Source: Chloroflexus aurantiacus J-10-fl (lineage in GTDB: Bacteria; Chloroflexota; Chloroflexia; Chloroflexales; Chloroflexaceae). From it: 64,000 nt of DNA. The stretch spans positions 4,650,001 to 4,714,000 of the forward strand of contig NC_010175.1 in NCBI RefSeq assembly GCF_000018865.1. Direction: 5' to 3'. A model generated the notes under the pieces. The model was not told the origin of the DNA. It saw only the letters and a program-made list of their open reading frames with translations, and searched no databases. A program made the position numbers and the translations under genes. This document shows, piece by piece, positions 10,662 through 19,380 of this stretch. Position 1 is the stretch's first letter. Each line of letters begins with the position of its first letter.

Positions 10662-10925
10662 TCACGGCGCATTCGGATTAGGACGACGGGCGACTGACAG
10701 ATCGGGTTCAGCACCATCGGCCAGAGGTCGTTTGAGAATGACGTAACTGCGTCCCGGCATCACTGCCTGTACCCCACACACCTCCCAGCCATCAGCGCCC
10801 AAACCGTTGAGGAAACGCCGGGCAAACCCGGTATTACGCTCGCCTGCTTCCGGGTAACTCTCCTGACCTTCAACGGAAACACGCTGCCACGCCTCGACAA
10901 ACACCACCTTGTACTCCCAGCGCAT
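10662..10925 (-). CDS. Small WEYK (DUF4177-like) protein
   Basis: 87 residues from the ATG at 10925 with CAGGAG 8 bases upstream. It begins MRWEYKVVFVEAWQRVS and contains FLNGLGADGWEVCGVQAV followed by YVILKRPL. This matches the small DUF4177 family (WEYK at the start, GWE in the middle), whose role is unknown. The longer frame upstream runs across the divergent promoter and is not used. Its promoter (11042-11014, minus) is back to back with that of sufR, so the two genes may respond to the same regulator, which is an inference from layout only. Confidence 0.7.
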   Translation of the reverse strand: MRWEYKVVFVEAWQRVSVEGQESYPEAGERNTGFARRFLNGLGADGWEVCGVQAVMPGRSYVILKRPLADGAEPDLSVARRPNPNAP

Positions 10926-11013
10926 ACTATCTGCTCCTGTGTTAGGCAACGGGTGACCGTGGCGCCGGTCGCCCGTTGCGTCCGACGTGCCCCGGTCTGT
11001 CGGGCACACATGC

Positions 11014-11042
11014 AGTGTAGTACTGATTTCACGTAATGTCAA
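11014..11042 (-). promoter_or_regulatory. Promoter of the WEYK gene, divergent from sufR
   Basis: Minus strand: TTGACA (11042-11037), 17-bp spacer, TACACT (11019-11014). The -35 lies 46 bp from the sufR -35, in divergent arrangement. Confidence 0.65.
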
Positions 11043-11088
11043 TTACACAATTACACATCTGAAATAAAAAAGGTTTTTGGTTTTTTTA

Positions 11089-11117
11089 TTGACAATAGAC
11101 TGAAATGCTGGTAGACT
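11089..11117 (+). promoter_or_regulatory. Promoter of sufR and the suf operon
   Basis: TTGACA (11089-11094), 17-bp spacer, TAGACT (11112-11117), about 23 bp before the expected start site and 30 bp before the sufR ATG. An A/T-rich tract (11063-11090) precedes it. SufR homologs repress their own operon when loaded with an Fe-S cluster, so an operator is expected here. Confidence 0.65.
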
Positions 11118-11146
11118 GTACAGTAGTAGTTCGGAGTAGTGCGACT

Positions 11147-11824
11147 ATGGATACCACACGTTACCCGTCCGACAGTCCAGCCGGCATCATCTTACGCTAC
11201 TTACAGCGTCATGCCAGGGCCACAGTAAAAGAACTTGCTGATTTGATCGGTGTCAGTACGACAGCCGTTCGCGATCATCTTGTGCATTTACAGGCCGAAG
11301 GCATGGTCGAGGTTACCAGTGAGCGAAGTGGGCCGGGTCGTCCGCGATTGGTGTATAGCTTGTCTGAAAAGGCTCAAAAATCCTTCCCCAAGCAGTATGA
11401 TCGGCTCATCAGCACCTTGCTGCGCGAGCTGATCGAGCTGGAAGGGGAGGGCAAGGTCGAGCAGTTGCTTGATCGGGTCAGCCAGCGCCTGGCGAGTGAG
11501 TATGCCGACCGTATGGCAGGCTCAGATGTAGCTGCACGCCTGAATGAGCTGCGGGCATTACTTGAACAGCGTGGCGTGCCGGCGGAAATTGATCCGGAAG
11601 GCGATGTGTTACGCCTGTTCGCCTGCCCGTACTACGATGTGGCAGCCGATTATCCCGAGGTCTGTTCAATGGAGCGGCGGATGATCGAGTATGTCCTGGG
11701 CGAGAAGCTGGTGCTCGAAGATACGATTCGAGCCGGAGCGCATAATTGCCGCTTCGTCCTGCGTCCACAAGATATTCCGCTGACCATGACACCTCCGGCT
11801 GCTGATCCGACGACTGAGGTATAA
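11147..11824 (+). CDS. sufR: SufR-type Fe-S-sensing repressor of the suf operon
   Basis: 225 residues from the ATG at 11147. The N-terminal winged helix is ILRYLQRHARATVKELADLIGVSTTAVRDHLVHLQAEGMV, followed by the wing SGPGRPRLVYSL. The C-terminal half holds cysteines in a C-x12-C-x27-C pattern (FACPYY; PEVCSM; HNCRF), the spacing of the cluster ligands in cyanobacterial SufR. This family binds DNA in the holo form and releases it when the cluster is lost, turning on Fe-S assembly under stress or iron shortage. It stands first in the cluster, 32 bp before sufC, and is expected to autoregulate through the promoter at 11089-11117. Confidence 0.88.
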   Translation: MDTTRYPSDSPAGIILRYLQRHARATVKELADLIGVSTTAVRDHLVHLQAEGMVEVTSERSGPGRPRLVYSLSEKAQKSFPKQYDRLISTLLRELIELEGEGKVEQLLDRVSQRLASEYADRMAGSDVAARLNELRALLEQRGVPAEIDPEGDVLRLFACPYYDVAADYPEVCSMERRMIEYVLGEKLVLEDTIRAGAHNCRFVLRPQDIPLTMTPPAADPTTEV

Positions 11825-11856
11825 GCCTGTTGTAGTAAATCTGTATCGAGGAGTCC

Positions 11857-12636
11857 ATGAGCAACGATCTGATCATCAAAGATCTCTACGCCCGGATTGG
11901 CGACAAAGAGATTCTGCGCGGTGTCAATCTGACCGTGCGCCAGGGCACAGTTCACGCCATTATGGGGCCGAATGGCAGTGGCAAGAGCACTCTGTCATAC
12001 ATCATCGCCGGTCATCCATCCTATGAGGTGACCGGGGGCGAAATCTGGTACAAAGGCCACAATCTGCTCGAACTCGAGCCGGATGAGCGCAGCCGCCTGG
12101 GTGTCTTCCTCGCATTCCAGTATCCGGTAGCGGTGCCGGGTGTGACGGTGGCGAATTTCCTGCGTTCGGCCATTAACGCGCACCGTGCCGAGGAGGGCAA
12201 AGACCCCAAAGAGACGGCAATTCCCGCCGCCGAGTTCCGCAAACTGTTGCGTGAGGGCTTGAATCTGCTCGATATGGACGAGAGCTTCGCCCGTCGTTAT
12301 CTCAATGATGGCTTTAGCGGTGGCGAAAAGAAGCGGCTTGAGATTTTGCAGATGATGTTGTTAAAGCCAACAATGGCTGTACTTGATGAGACTGACTCAG
12401 GTCTTGATATTGATGCGTTGCGGATCGTTGCCAATGGTGTCAATCGGCTGGCAGGGCCGCACATGGGGGTCCTGGTGATTACCCACTATCAGCGCCTGCT
12501 GAATTACATCAAGCCCGACGTGGTCTCGGTGATGATGGATGGCCGGATCGTCCGCGAGGGTGGTCCTGAGCTGGCGCTGGAGCTGGAAGAGAAGGGTTAC
12601 GATTGGCTCCGCGAAGAGCTGACCGGTGCAGCATAG
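11857..12636 (+). CDS. sufC: SUF Fe-S assembly ATPase
   Basis: 259 residues, ABC ATPase. Walker [11 protein letters not shown] loop region [11 protein letters not shown], signature [14 protein letters not shown], Walker [16 protein letters not shown] and the H-loop VITHYQRLL are all present and the length is standard. SufC pairs with SufB and SufD to form the cluster-building scaffold in the cytoplasm. ATG with GAGGAG 5 bases upstream. It lies 11 bp before sufD. In most bacteria sufB is adjacent to sufC; here sufB is four genes downstream. Confidence 0.95.
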   Translation: MSNDLIIKDLYARIGDKEILRGVNLTVRQGTVHAIMGPNGSGKSTLSYIIAGHPSYEVTGGEIWYKGHNLLELEPDERSRLGVFLAFQYPVAVPGVTVANFLRSAINAHRAEEGKDPKETAIPAAEFRKLLREGLNLLDMDESFARRYLNDGFSGGEKKRLEILQMMLLKPTMAVLDETDSGLDIDALRIVANGVNRLAGPHMGVLVITHYQRLLNYIKPDVVSVMMDGRIVREGGPELALELEEKGYDWLREELTGAA

Positions 12637-12647
12637 GGGGAATGTAG

Positions 12648-13862
12648 ATGACGACAACACTCCCAACCCTAAACGAAATCAGTGCTGAGTTTGTTGTGGC
12701 CCGCTCGCAAGCGGCCGGCGAGCCAGCCTGGTTGACCGAGCGCCGGCGTGAGGCATGGGCTGCATTCGCGCAGATGAATCCACCAGAGTGGCGACGTACC
12801 GATCTGAGCAAGCTCGATCCGACGACGATTGCCCCTGCCGATGGCGCGCATGCAACTGCGATCCAGTGGGACCCGGCCCTGAGTAGCCAGGGTGTCATCT
12901 TCACCACGCTGGCTGCCGCCTTGCACAGCCATGAGGCACTGATTCAGCGTTACATGGATACGGCGGTTGAGCCGTTGAAGCATAAGTTTAGCGCCCTGCG
13001 CGCTGCGCTCTGGCAAGACGGTGCGTTGCTGTACGTGCCCAAAGGTGTGGCAATCGAAGTGCCACTGCGTCTGATCTACACGCTGGGCGCTGACGGGGTG
13101 GCAATCTTCCCGCGCACGCTGGTGATTGTCGAACCGCAGGCAAGTGTTACCCTCATCGAGGAGTTTACCTCGCCTGATCTGCGTGCCGGTTCGTTTGCCG
13201 GCCCCATTACCGAAATCTTTGTCGGTGATGGCGCCAGTGTGCGCTTTGTCAGCATTCAGCACTGGGGCACCGGTGTGTACCATCTGGGTGGGCAGCGGGC
13301 AATCTTGCAGCGCGATGCCAGCCTGGAGTGGACATCCATTCAACTCGGCGGGCAGGTGCAGCATATAGAAGCTGAAACGACACTGGTGGGCAATGGCTCG
13401 CGGCTGAACTGGCTTGGGGCAACATTTGCTGCCGATAGTCAGCATCTGGTTATCGCGCCCTGGATGCGCCACGTCGGACACAATTGCGAGAGCTTTATGC
13501 AGTTTAAGACGGTGGTCAACGATACCGCGTACAGTGTGTTCGACGGCATGATCAAGATCGAGCACGAGTCGGCGGCTACCAGTACCCGGCTGGAAGAGCA
13601 TGCTCTTCACCTCAGTCCCAAGGCACGGAACGACAGTATTCCCGGCCTGATGATTAGCACGAATGACGTGTTGAAGGGTGGCCATGCTTCAACCAGCGGT
13701 GATATTGACGAAGAGCAGCTCTTCTATATGCAAACCCGCGGTATTCCACGGGTAGAAGCGCAACGCATGATCGTGATGGGTTTCTTCGAGCCGGCACTTG
13801 AAACGGTGCCGCTGGAAGAGCTGCGGGCTGAGCTGACGGCAGAGATTGCAGCCAAAATCTAG
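12648..13862 (+). CDS. sufD: SUF scaffold subunit SufD
   Basis: 404 residues. SufB/SufD family beta-helix protein with a variable N-terminal helical part (ERRREAWAAFAQMNPPEWRRTDL) and the conserved C-terminal core: SKGVAIEVPL-like segment near residue 130, HNCESFMQFKTVVNDTAYSVFDGMI, LHLSPKARNDSIPGLMIS, GGHASTSGDIDEEQLFYMQTRGI. The shorter length and lack of the SufB-specific region identify it as SufD rather than SufB, which is present at 15660. It partners SufC and SufB. The ribosome site is a weak GGGGGAA. Confidence 0.9.
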   Translation: MTTTLPTLNEISAEFVVARSQAAGEPAWLTERRREAWAAFAQMNPPEWRRTDLSKLDPTTIAPADGAHATAIQWDPALSSQGVIFTTLAAALHSHEALIQRYMDTAVEPLKHKFSALRAALWQDGALLYVPKGVAIEVPLRLIYTLGADGVAIFPRTLVIVEPQASVTLIEEFTSPDLRAGSFAGPITEIFVGDGASVRFVSIQHWGTGVYHLGGQRAILQRDASLEWTSIQLGGQVQHIEAETTLVGNGSRLNWLGATFAADSQHLVIAPWMRHVGHNCESFMQFKTVVNDTAYSVFDGMIKIEHESAATSTRLEEHALHLSPKARNDSIPGLMISTNDVLKGGHASTSGDIDEEQLFYMQTRGIPRVEAQRMIVMGFFEPALETVPLEELRAELTAEIAAKI

Positions 13863-13869
13863 GGTGATC

Positions 13870-13898
13870 TTGCCGCAGGTTGGGTTAGCCTGCGGCAA
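13870..13898 (+). other. Hairpin between sufD and sufS
   Basis: A 10-bp perfect stem TTGCCGCAGG / CCTGCGGCAA with a 9-nt loop, 8 bases after the sufD stop, without a T-tract. It could stabilise the upstream mRNA or partly separate sufRCD from sufSUB. Confidence 0.5.
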
Positions 13899-13982
13899 GC
13901 CCCCGGATACGGTCGTCGGAGAGCGCCTTGCCGTATAGACTGTCGCCGACAATCCTGGCGGTGACAGATGAGGTCATAGAAT

Positions 13983-15221
13983 ATGGCTATCCTGTCTCAG
14001 TTCGATGTGCTTGCACTGCGACGAGAGTTTCCGATCTTGCAACAGCATGTTCACGGCAAGCCACTGGCCTTTCTCGACAGTGCCGCATCGTCACAAAAAC
14101 CACGCCGGGTGATTGAGACGCTGGAAGATTATTACCGGCGCTACAATGCCAACGTTCATCGCGGTGTCTACCGCTTGAGCGAAGAGGCAACCTTTGCCTA
14201 CGAGCGAGCACGGGGAAAGCTGGCACGCTTTATCAATGCTGCCAGTCAACGCGAGATCATTTTTGTTCGTAATACCACCGAAGCGATTAACCTGGTTGCT
14301 TATGCCTGGGGTGGGGCAAATATTCGCGCTGGTGATCGCATTTTGCTGACTATGATGGAGCACCACTCGAATATTGTGCCCTGGCAGTTGCTGGCGCAAC
14401 GTACCGGTGCCGAGCTGATCTATCTGCCCTTCGATGGGCAGGGACGACTGGTACTTGATGATCTCGACCGTCTGCTCGACGAACGGGTAAAGCTGGTTGC
14501 CTTTACGCACCAATCGAACGTCTTGGGCACGATCAACCCGGTGGCACCAATTGTCGCCCGGGCGCGAGCAGTCGGAGCACGGGTCTTGCTCGACGCTGCC
14601 CAGAGTGTGCCGCATATGCCGGTTGACGTACAGGCGTTGGGTATTGATTTTCTGGCCTTTAGCGGCCACAAGATGTGCGGCCCAACCGGGATTGGCGTGC
14701 TGTGGGGCCGGCGTGAGGTGTTGCAGGCGATGCCGCCATTTCTGGGTGGTGGCTCAATGATCGACCTGGTCGAGCTTGATCACAGTACCTTCGCCGCGAT
14801 ACCGGCACGGTTTGAGGCAGGAACACCGGCAATCGGCGAAGCAATCGCTCTCGGCGAAGCAGCCGACTACCTGCAAGAGGTGGGATTGGCGACCATTCAT
14901 CAGCACGAACAGGAACTGACCGCGTATGCACTTGAACGGCTGGCCGCCGTTCCCGGCATAACGATCTATGGGCCGCCGGCCGGGCCAGATCGCGGCGGTG
15001 CCATCAGCTTCAGCCTTGAAGGCGTCCATCCGCACGACGTGGCGGCGGTTCTGGATCAGGAAGGGGTTGCAGTACGTGCCGGCCATCACTGTACCCAGCC
15101 CCTGCATCGGGTATTAGGGGTACCGGCAACCACGCGGGCCAGCTTCTACCTGTACAACTTGCCCGAAGAGATTGATCGGCTGGTTGCCGGGTTGCACAAG
15201 GCACGACAGCTCTTTGCCTGA
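13983..15221 (+). CDS. sufS: Cysteine desulfurase SufS
   Basis: 412 residues, type II (SufS) cysteine desulfurase. It removes sulfur from cysteine and hands it on as a persulfide. PLP site: FSGHKMCGPTGIGVLWG with the Schiff-base lysine; upstream FVRNTTEAINLVAYAWG and MMEHHSNIVPWQ are family-typical. The catalytic cysteine lies in RAGHHCTQPLHRVLG, in the short, structured loop of the SufS class. It is followed after 18 bp by sufU, the usual zinc-dependent sulfur acceptor for SufS in bacteria without SufE, so the SufS-SufU pair is complete. It is separated from sufD by 120 bp containing a hairpin. Confidence 0.94.
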   Translation: MAILSQFDVLALRREFPILQQHVHGKPLAFLDSAASSQKPRRVIETLEDYYRRYNANVHRGVYRLSEEATFAYERARGKLARFINAASQREIIFVRNTTEAINLVAYAWGGANIRAGDRILLTMMEHHSNIVPWQLLAQRTGAELIYLPFDGQGRLVLDDLDRLLDERVKLVAFTHQSNVLGTINPVAPIVARARAVGARVLLDAAQSVPHMPVDVQALGIDFLAFSGHKMCGPTGIGVLWGRREVLQAMPPFLGGGSMIDLVELDHSTFAAIPARFEAGTPAIGEAIALGEAADYLQEVGLATIHQHEQELTAYALERLAAVPGITIYGPPAGPDRGGAISFSLEGVHPHDVAAVLDQEGVAVRAGHHCTQPLHRVLGVPATTRASFYLYNLPEEIDRLVAGLHKARQLFA

Positions 15222-15239
15222 TAGAGGCAGGAAACGACC

Positions 15240-15632
15240 ATGGATGACATTTATCGCGAACAAATTCTCGAACATGCCCGTCATCCGCGCAACTTCGGTC
15301 ATCTACCGGCACCGACGGTTATCCGCGAGGAGCGTAATCCGCTCTGCGGCGATCAAATCCGGCTGGAACTGGCGATTACCGATGATGTGATTACCGATGT
15401 GCGCTTCAGCGGGCGAGGGTGTGCGATCAGCCAGGCCAGTGCGTCACTCCTGACCGAAGCGATCAAGGGGATGCCGGTCGCTGCCGCCAAACAGTTTAGT
15501 AAGGATGATCTACTCGATTTAATCGGGATACCGCTGGCTCACAACCCAACCCGGCTCAAATGCGCCTTGCTTTCGCTGAAAGCCTTAAAGGCCGGCCTCT
15601 ACGGGGTGAGCCAGATGGATGAAGATATGTAG
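15240..15632 (+). CDS. sufU: SufU sulfur acceptor / scaffold
   Basis: 130 residues. IscU-like fold with three conserved cysteines in NPLCGDQI, GRGCAISQASASLLTEA and LKCALLSLKALK. The inserted region between the second and third cysteine is typical of SufU rather than IscU. In Gram-positive-type systems SufU accepts persulfide sulfur from SufS at a zinc site and passes it to SufBCD. The ATG lies 18 bp after sufS. A second SufU-like gene is found at 18957. Confidence 0.93.
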   Translation: MDDIYREQILEHARHPRNFGHLPAPTVIREERNPLCGDQIRLELAITDDVITDVRFSGRGCAISQASASLLTEAIKGMPVAAAKQFSKDDLLDLIGIPLAHNPTRLKCALLSLKALKAGLYGVSQMDEDM

Positions 15633-15659
15633 TCAGATACCTGGAAAAGGAGTAGCACC

Positions 15660-17075
15660 GTGGTTGCTGAAGCAGTCAATTTGCAATTCGATTACTCGCG
15701 CTATGGTTTCCGTCAGGAAGAGCGCTATGTCTATAAAGCACCGAAAGGTCTCAACGAGCGGATCGTGCGCGAACTCTCCGGGATGAAGGGTGAACCGGAG
15801 TGGATGCTCAAGCGCCGTCTGCGCGCACTCGAGATCTTCAACAAGAAGCCTACACCTCTGGTGGGCACCTGGGCCAATCCTGAACTGGCCGAACTGAACT
15901 ACGACGATATTCACTACTTCGTCCGCGCCAACGAGCGTCCACAGACCGACTGGGATGCCGTGCCGCCGGAGATCAAGAACACCTTCGAGCGTCTGGGTAT
16001 TCCCGAAGCCGAGCGGAAGTTCCTGGCCGGTGTCGGTGCCCAGTATGAGTCGGAAGTGGTCTATCACTCGCTGCGTGAGGAGTGGGCAAAGCAGGGTGTG
16101 ATCTTCCTCGATACCGACACAGCCCTGAAAGAGTACCCCGAATTCTTCAAAGAGTACTTCGGGACGATTGTGCCGGCGGCAGACAACAAGTATGCTGCGC
16201 TCAATACTGCGGTCTGGTCGGGTGGCTCGTTCGTCTACGTGCCAAAGGGAGTGAAGGTTGATATTCCGCTCCAGGCCTATTTCCGCATCAACGCCGAGCG
16301 CATGGGGCAGTTCGAGCGAACGCTGATCATTATCGATGAGGGAGCCGAGGCGCACTACATTGAGGGTTGTACAGCACCGATCTACAGCACCAACTCGCTC
16401 CACTCGGCAGTGGTCGAGGTGATTGTGAAGAAAGGTGGCAAGTTCCGCTACACCACGATTCAGAACTGGGCCAACAACATCTTCAATCTGGTCACCAAGC
16501 GAGCGGTGGCCTACGAAGAGGCCAGCATGGAGTGGGTGGACGGTAATATCGGCTCGAAGCTGACCATGAAGTACCCGTCGGTTTACCTGATGGGACGCAA
16601 GGCACGCGGCGAGGTGCTCTCGGTAGCGTATGCCGGACGTGGTCAGCATCAGGACGCCGGTGCCAAGATGATACACCTGGCCCCGGAAACCACCTCACGC
16701 ATTACCAACAAGTCGGTGAGCAAGGATGGTGGTAAGACAACCTACCGTGGGCTGGCGAAGGTGGCACCCGGCGCTTACGGCGCGAAGATCAACGTCAACT
16801 GTGACGCGCTGATCCTGGACGAGCATTCAGCCTCGGATACGATTCCGTATATCGAGATTGAAGAGGATCGCTGCACGCTGGCCCACGAGGCAACCGTTGG
16901 TCGGATCGGTGCCGAACAGCTCTTCTACCTGATGAGCCGCGGTATCTCCGAGTCGGATGCCCTCTCGATGATCGTGCTCGGCTTCATGGAGCCATTCACC
17001 CGCGAACTGCCGATGGAGTACGCGGTTGAGCTGAACCGCCTGATCCAGCTCGAAATGGAAGGGTCGGTCGGCTAA
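15660..17075 (+). CDS. sufB: SUF scaffold subunit SufB
   Basis: 471 residues from a GTG with AAAGGAG upstream. Full-length Suf[39 protein letters not shown] at the N-terminus, [47 protein letters not shown] with the conserved cysteine, [24 protein letters not shown] and the C-terminal [22 protein letters not shown]. It forms the SufBC2D complex that builds 4Fe-4S clusters. It is the last suf gene, 28 bp after sufU, and is followed by a terminator-like hairpin. This order, with sufB last, is not the common sufBCDSU order. Confidence 0.95.
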   Translation: MVAEAVNLQFDYSRYGFRQEERYVYKAPKGLNERIVRELSGMKGEPEWMLKRRLRALEIFNKKPTPLVGTWANPELAELNYDDIHYFVRANERPQTDWDAVPPEIKNTFERLGIPEAERKFLAGVGAQYESEVVYHSLREEWAKQGVIFLDTDTALKEYPEFFKEYFGTIVPAADNKYAALNTAVWSGGSFVYVPKGVKVDIPLQAYFRINAERMGQFERTLIIIDEGAEAHYIEGCTAPIYSTNSLHSAVVEVIVKKGGKFRYTTIQNWANNIFNLVTKRAVAYEEASMEWVDGNIGSKLTMKYPSVYLMGRKARGEVLSVAYAGRGQHQDAGAKMIHLAPETTSRITNKSVSKDGGKTTYRGLAKVAPGAYGAKINVNCDALILDEHSASDTIPYIEIEEDRCTLAHEATVGRIGAEQLFYLMSRGISESDALSMIVLGFMEPFTRELPMEYAVELNRLIQLEMEGSVG

Positions 17076-17100
17076 TTGACTGGGTGAGATGAGTGGAGAA

Positions 17101-17136
17101 GAGCGCTCCCCTTCATCGGGAGCGCTCAGATTGTTT
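17101..17136 (+). terminator. Terminator-like hairpin after sufB
   Basis: A 10-bp stem GAGCGCTCCC / GGGAGCGCTC with a 7-nt loop, followed by AGATTGTTT. The T-run is weak but the position, 25 bases after the sufB stop, fits the end of the suf operon. Confidence 0.6.
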
Positions 17137-17152
17137 CGCGAACATTCAATTA

Positions 17153-17170
17153 TGTCAACTCAAGTTGACA
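17153..17170. promoter_or_regulatory. Palindrome overlapping a -35-like box before the Rieske gene
   Basis: TGTCAACT-CA-AGTTGACA is an 18-bp inverted repeat. Its right arm ends in TTGACA, a perfect -35 sequence pointing toward the Rieske gene; no strong -10 follows at 17 bp (CATAGA at 18 bp). The rest of the 347-bp gap to 17422 holds only this and the hairpin above. Confidence 0.4.
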
Positions 17171-17422
17171 CCTATGCTGTGAGCAGACCATAGAGACTGA
17201 CTGTCAGGATGCACAGCACGACGTTGTCCGCAACATCGTATGGCGTAACTGCATGGACGATGTGGGGAGCAGCCAGTTCCCCATGGACGTGCTACGTCAC
17301 GCCTCGCGGTAACAACCCGGATTGTACCAATCCTCTGTGCCTCTGTGGTGACAAAGGGAGCAACTTGGGTTATGTCAAATACCTGGAACCTTCACCTGCT
17401 TTGAACCAACACGGAGTAGGCC

Positions 17423-17743
17423 ATGCAACTGGTTGAGGTTTGTACACTCGACGATGTCCCGGTAGGTAGTGGTCGCGCATTTACCGTTGGCGGGCGCCGG
17501 ATCGCCATCTTTCGGGTGGCAGAGCACGATGTCTACGCGCTCGACGATCTCTGTTCACACGACGAAGCTTCGTTGAGCGAGGGTGACCTTGATACGGAAG
17601 AGTTGTGCGTCGAGTGTCCGATGCACGGTTCACTGTTTGATTTGCGCACCGGCAAACCCCGCACCCTGCCCGCGTTTGCCCCGGTCGCCACTTACCGCAG
17701 TGAGGTACGTGACAACCGGGTATTTGTTGAGTTTTCTGATTAA
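17423..17743 (+). CDS. Rieske-type 2Fe-2S ferredoxin
   Basis: 106 residues. The C-x-H ... C-x2-H Rieske pattern is visible as CSH (DDLCSHDEASLSEGD) and CPMH (CVECPMHGSLFDLRTG). It resembles the NirD/biphenyl-dioxygenase-type soluble ferredoxins that accompany SUF clusters in many bacteria. It has no transmembrane anchor, so it is a cytoplasmic electron carrier rather than a cytochrome bc subunit. CGGAG lies 7 bases before the ATG. It is in line with sufB but separated by a hairpin and 347 bp, so it may have its own promoter. Confidence 0.88.
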   Translation: MQLVEVCTLDDVPVGSGRAFTVGGRRIAIFRVAEHDVYALDDLCSHDEASLSEGDLDTEELCVECPMHGSLFDLRTGKPRTLPAFAPVATYRSEVRDNRVFVEFSD

Positions 17744-17747
17744 CAAC

Positions 17748-17776
17748 TTGACTAATGGAGTAAAACACGCTACAAT
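17748..17776 (+). promoter_or_regulatory. Promoter of the sulfurtransferase gene
   Basis: TTGACT (17748-17753), 17-bp spacer, TACAAT (17771-17776), 55 bp before the ATG. Confidence 0.65.
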
Positions 17777-17830
17777 GGCAGTGTCGGTAGGTCGCTACAG
17801 GCACTGCTATTTGCTAAGGTGGAGGTTTCT

Positions 17831-18682
17831 ATGAGCGGTTACGCCCATCCCGAAGCACTGGTCGAGACCCAGTGGGTCGCCGATCACCTCAATGATCCCA
17901 ATGTTCGCATCGTCGAGAGCGATGAAGATCTGTTGCTGTACGATACCGGTCACATTCCCGGCGCGGTGAAGATTGACTGGGTGCAAGACTTGAACGATCC
18001 GGTTGTTCGTGATTATCTTGACTCTGATCGGTTTGCCGCACTGATGCGGGTAAAGGGCATCAGTAACGATACTACGGTCGTTCTGTACGGTGATAAGCAC
18101 AACTGGTGGGCAACCTATGCCTTTTGGGTCTTTAAACTCTTCGGTCATCGTGATGTGCGCATTATGAACGGTGGGCGGGCGAAGTGGATTGCTGAGGGTC
18201 GTCCGTTGACGCGCGAAGTTCCCTCGTATCCACCAGGAAATTATGTCGCGCCACCGCGCAATGACGCTGAAATTCGGGCATTTCGCGATCAGGTGCTGGA
18301 GTTTGTCCGTCAGCGCAAAGGTGTTCTGGTCGATGTCCGTAGCCCGCAAGAGTATACCGGCGAACGCACCCATATGCCCGATTATCCGCAAGAGGGCACG
18401 CTACGCGGCGGCCACATTCCCACCGCGGTCAACATTCCCTGGGCCAGGGCGGTGAATGAGGATAGCACCTTCAAGAGCGTCGAGGAGCTACGCGAGTTGT
18501 ACGCCGCTCAGGGTGTTACCCCCGACAAAGAGGTTATCGCCTACTGCCGGATTGGTGAGCGGAGCAGCCATACCTGGTTTGTGCTGACCTACTTGCTGGG
18601 CTTCCCCAATGTCCGCAATTACGATGGGAGCTGGACGGAGTGGGGCAACAGCGTTGGTCTGCCCATCGAGAAGAATGTGTAG
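17831..18682 (+). CDS. Two-domain rhodanese-type sulfurtransferase
   Basis: 283 residues from the ATG at 17831 behind GGAGG. There are two rhodanese domains. The N-terminal one ([19 protein letters not shown]...[15 protein letters not shown]) lacks a catalytic cysteine, having YGDKHNWW at that point. The C-terminal one ([14 protein letters not shown]...[16 protein letters not shown]) has the active Cys in [13 protein letters not shown]. This is the thiosulfate sulfurtransferase (CysA/SseA-like) layout. It moves sulfane sulfur from thiosulfate to an acceptor and could feed the SUF or cysteine pathways next to it. Own promoter upstream. Confidence 0.88.
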   Translation: MSGYAHPEALVETQWVADHLNDPNVRIVESDEDLLLYDTGHIPGAVKIDWVQDLNDPVVRDYLDSDRFAALMRVKGISNDTTVVLYGDKHNWWATYAFWVFKLFGHRDVRIMNGGRAKWIAEGRPLTREVPSYPPGNYVAPPRNDAEIRAFRDQVLEFVRQRKGVLVDVRSPQEYTGERTHMPDYPQEGTLRGGHIPTAVNIPWARAVNEDSTFKSVEELRELYAAQGVTPDKEVIAYCRIGERSSHTWFVLTYLLGFPNVRNYDGSWTEWGNSVGLPIEKNV

Positions 18683-18956
18683 AGCGTAGCGTAAACAGCT
18701 CTACTAAAGATCGTCTCAGCGGGTGAGGGGTGACTCATGTGTCGCCCCTGCAATGTCTCAGGTAGGTGTAAGGGTCGCACAACGAAAGTTGCAGCAGGCA
18801 ACCACAAGAATGACCGGCGTGTCCCCGCAACTCACAGGCTATTCGCGCAATGAGAGTACGCACGCCGGAGTTATTGATACGACACCACGTCGTAATCGGC
18901 GTACAATGAAGAGTAACGGCAGAGTGAAATCGCTGCTACCATGGAGATGACAATCG

Positions 18957-19349
18957 GTGTCTGAACCAGTTTCACACCAGGATGCAATCGAACGTCTGCT
19001 CGATCATTACCGCCAGCCTCGTCACTACGGCGAGCTGCCCGATGCGATAACCTACAGCGGTGGTGTACCTGATTGTGGTGATACGCTCACCGTCTATCTG
19101 CGGGTTGCGCCCAACGGCCGGCTTACCGATTTGCAATTTACCGGTCAGGGGTGTAGTGTCAGTGTTGGCACAGCATCAATCCTGATCGAGCAGTTGCAGG
19201 GGGCAACGGTAGCCGATCTGCTGGCACTCGACGAAACAGCAGCAGTGCAGATTGTGGGAAGTGAGGTCTTTCAGGCCCGGCCCCATTGTGCTACCCTGAT
19301 ATTCAGAACGTTAAAGGCCGCAGCACGACTGGTCGAGCGTCAGGCGTAA
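18957..19349 (+). CDS. Second SufU/IscU-like Fe-S scaffold
   Basis: 130 residues from a GTG with GGAG 10 bases upstream. It shares the SufU fold and three cysteines: PDCGDTLTVYL, GQGCSVSVGTASILIEQL and RPHCATLIFRTLKAA. Compared with the first SufU (15240) it is clearly diverged outside these sites, so it is not a recent duplicate. It lies 274 bp after the sulfurtransferase, with a hairpin (about 18720-18750) between. Function as an alternative sulfur acceptor is inferred from the family. The tandem-repeat array begins about 30 bp after its stop. Confidence 0.8.
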   Translation: MSEPVSHQDAIERLLDHYRQPRHYGELPDAITYSGGVPDCGDTLTVYLRVAPNGRLTDLQFTGQGCSVSVGTASILIEQLQGATVADLLALDETAAVQIVGSEVFQARPHCATLIFRTLKAAARLVERQA

Positions 19350-19380
19350 TGGGACATCCTGATTGACACTGTGCATTACC

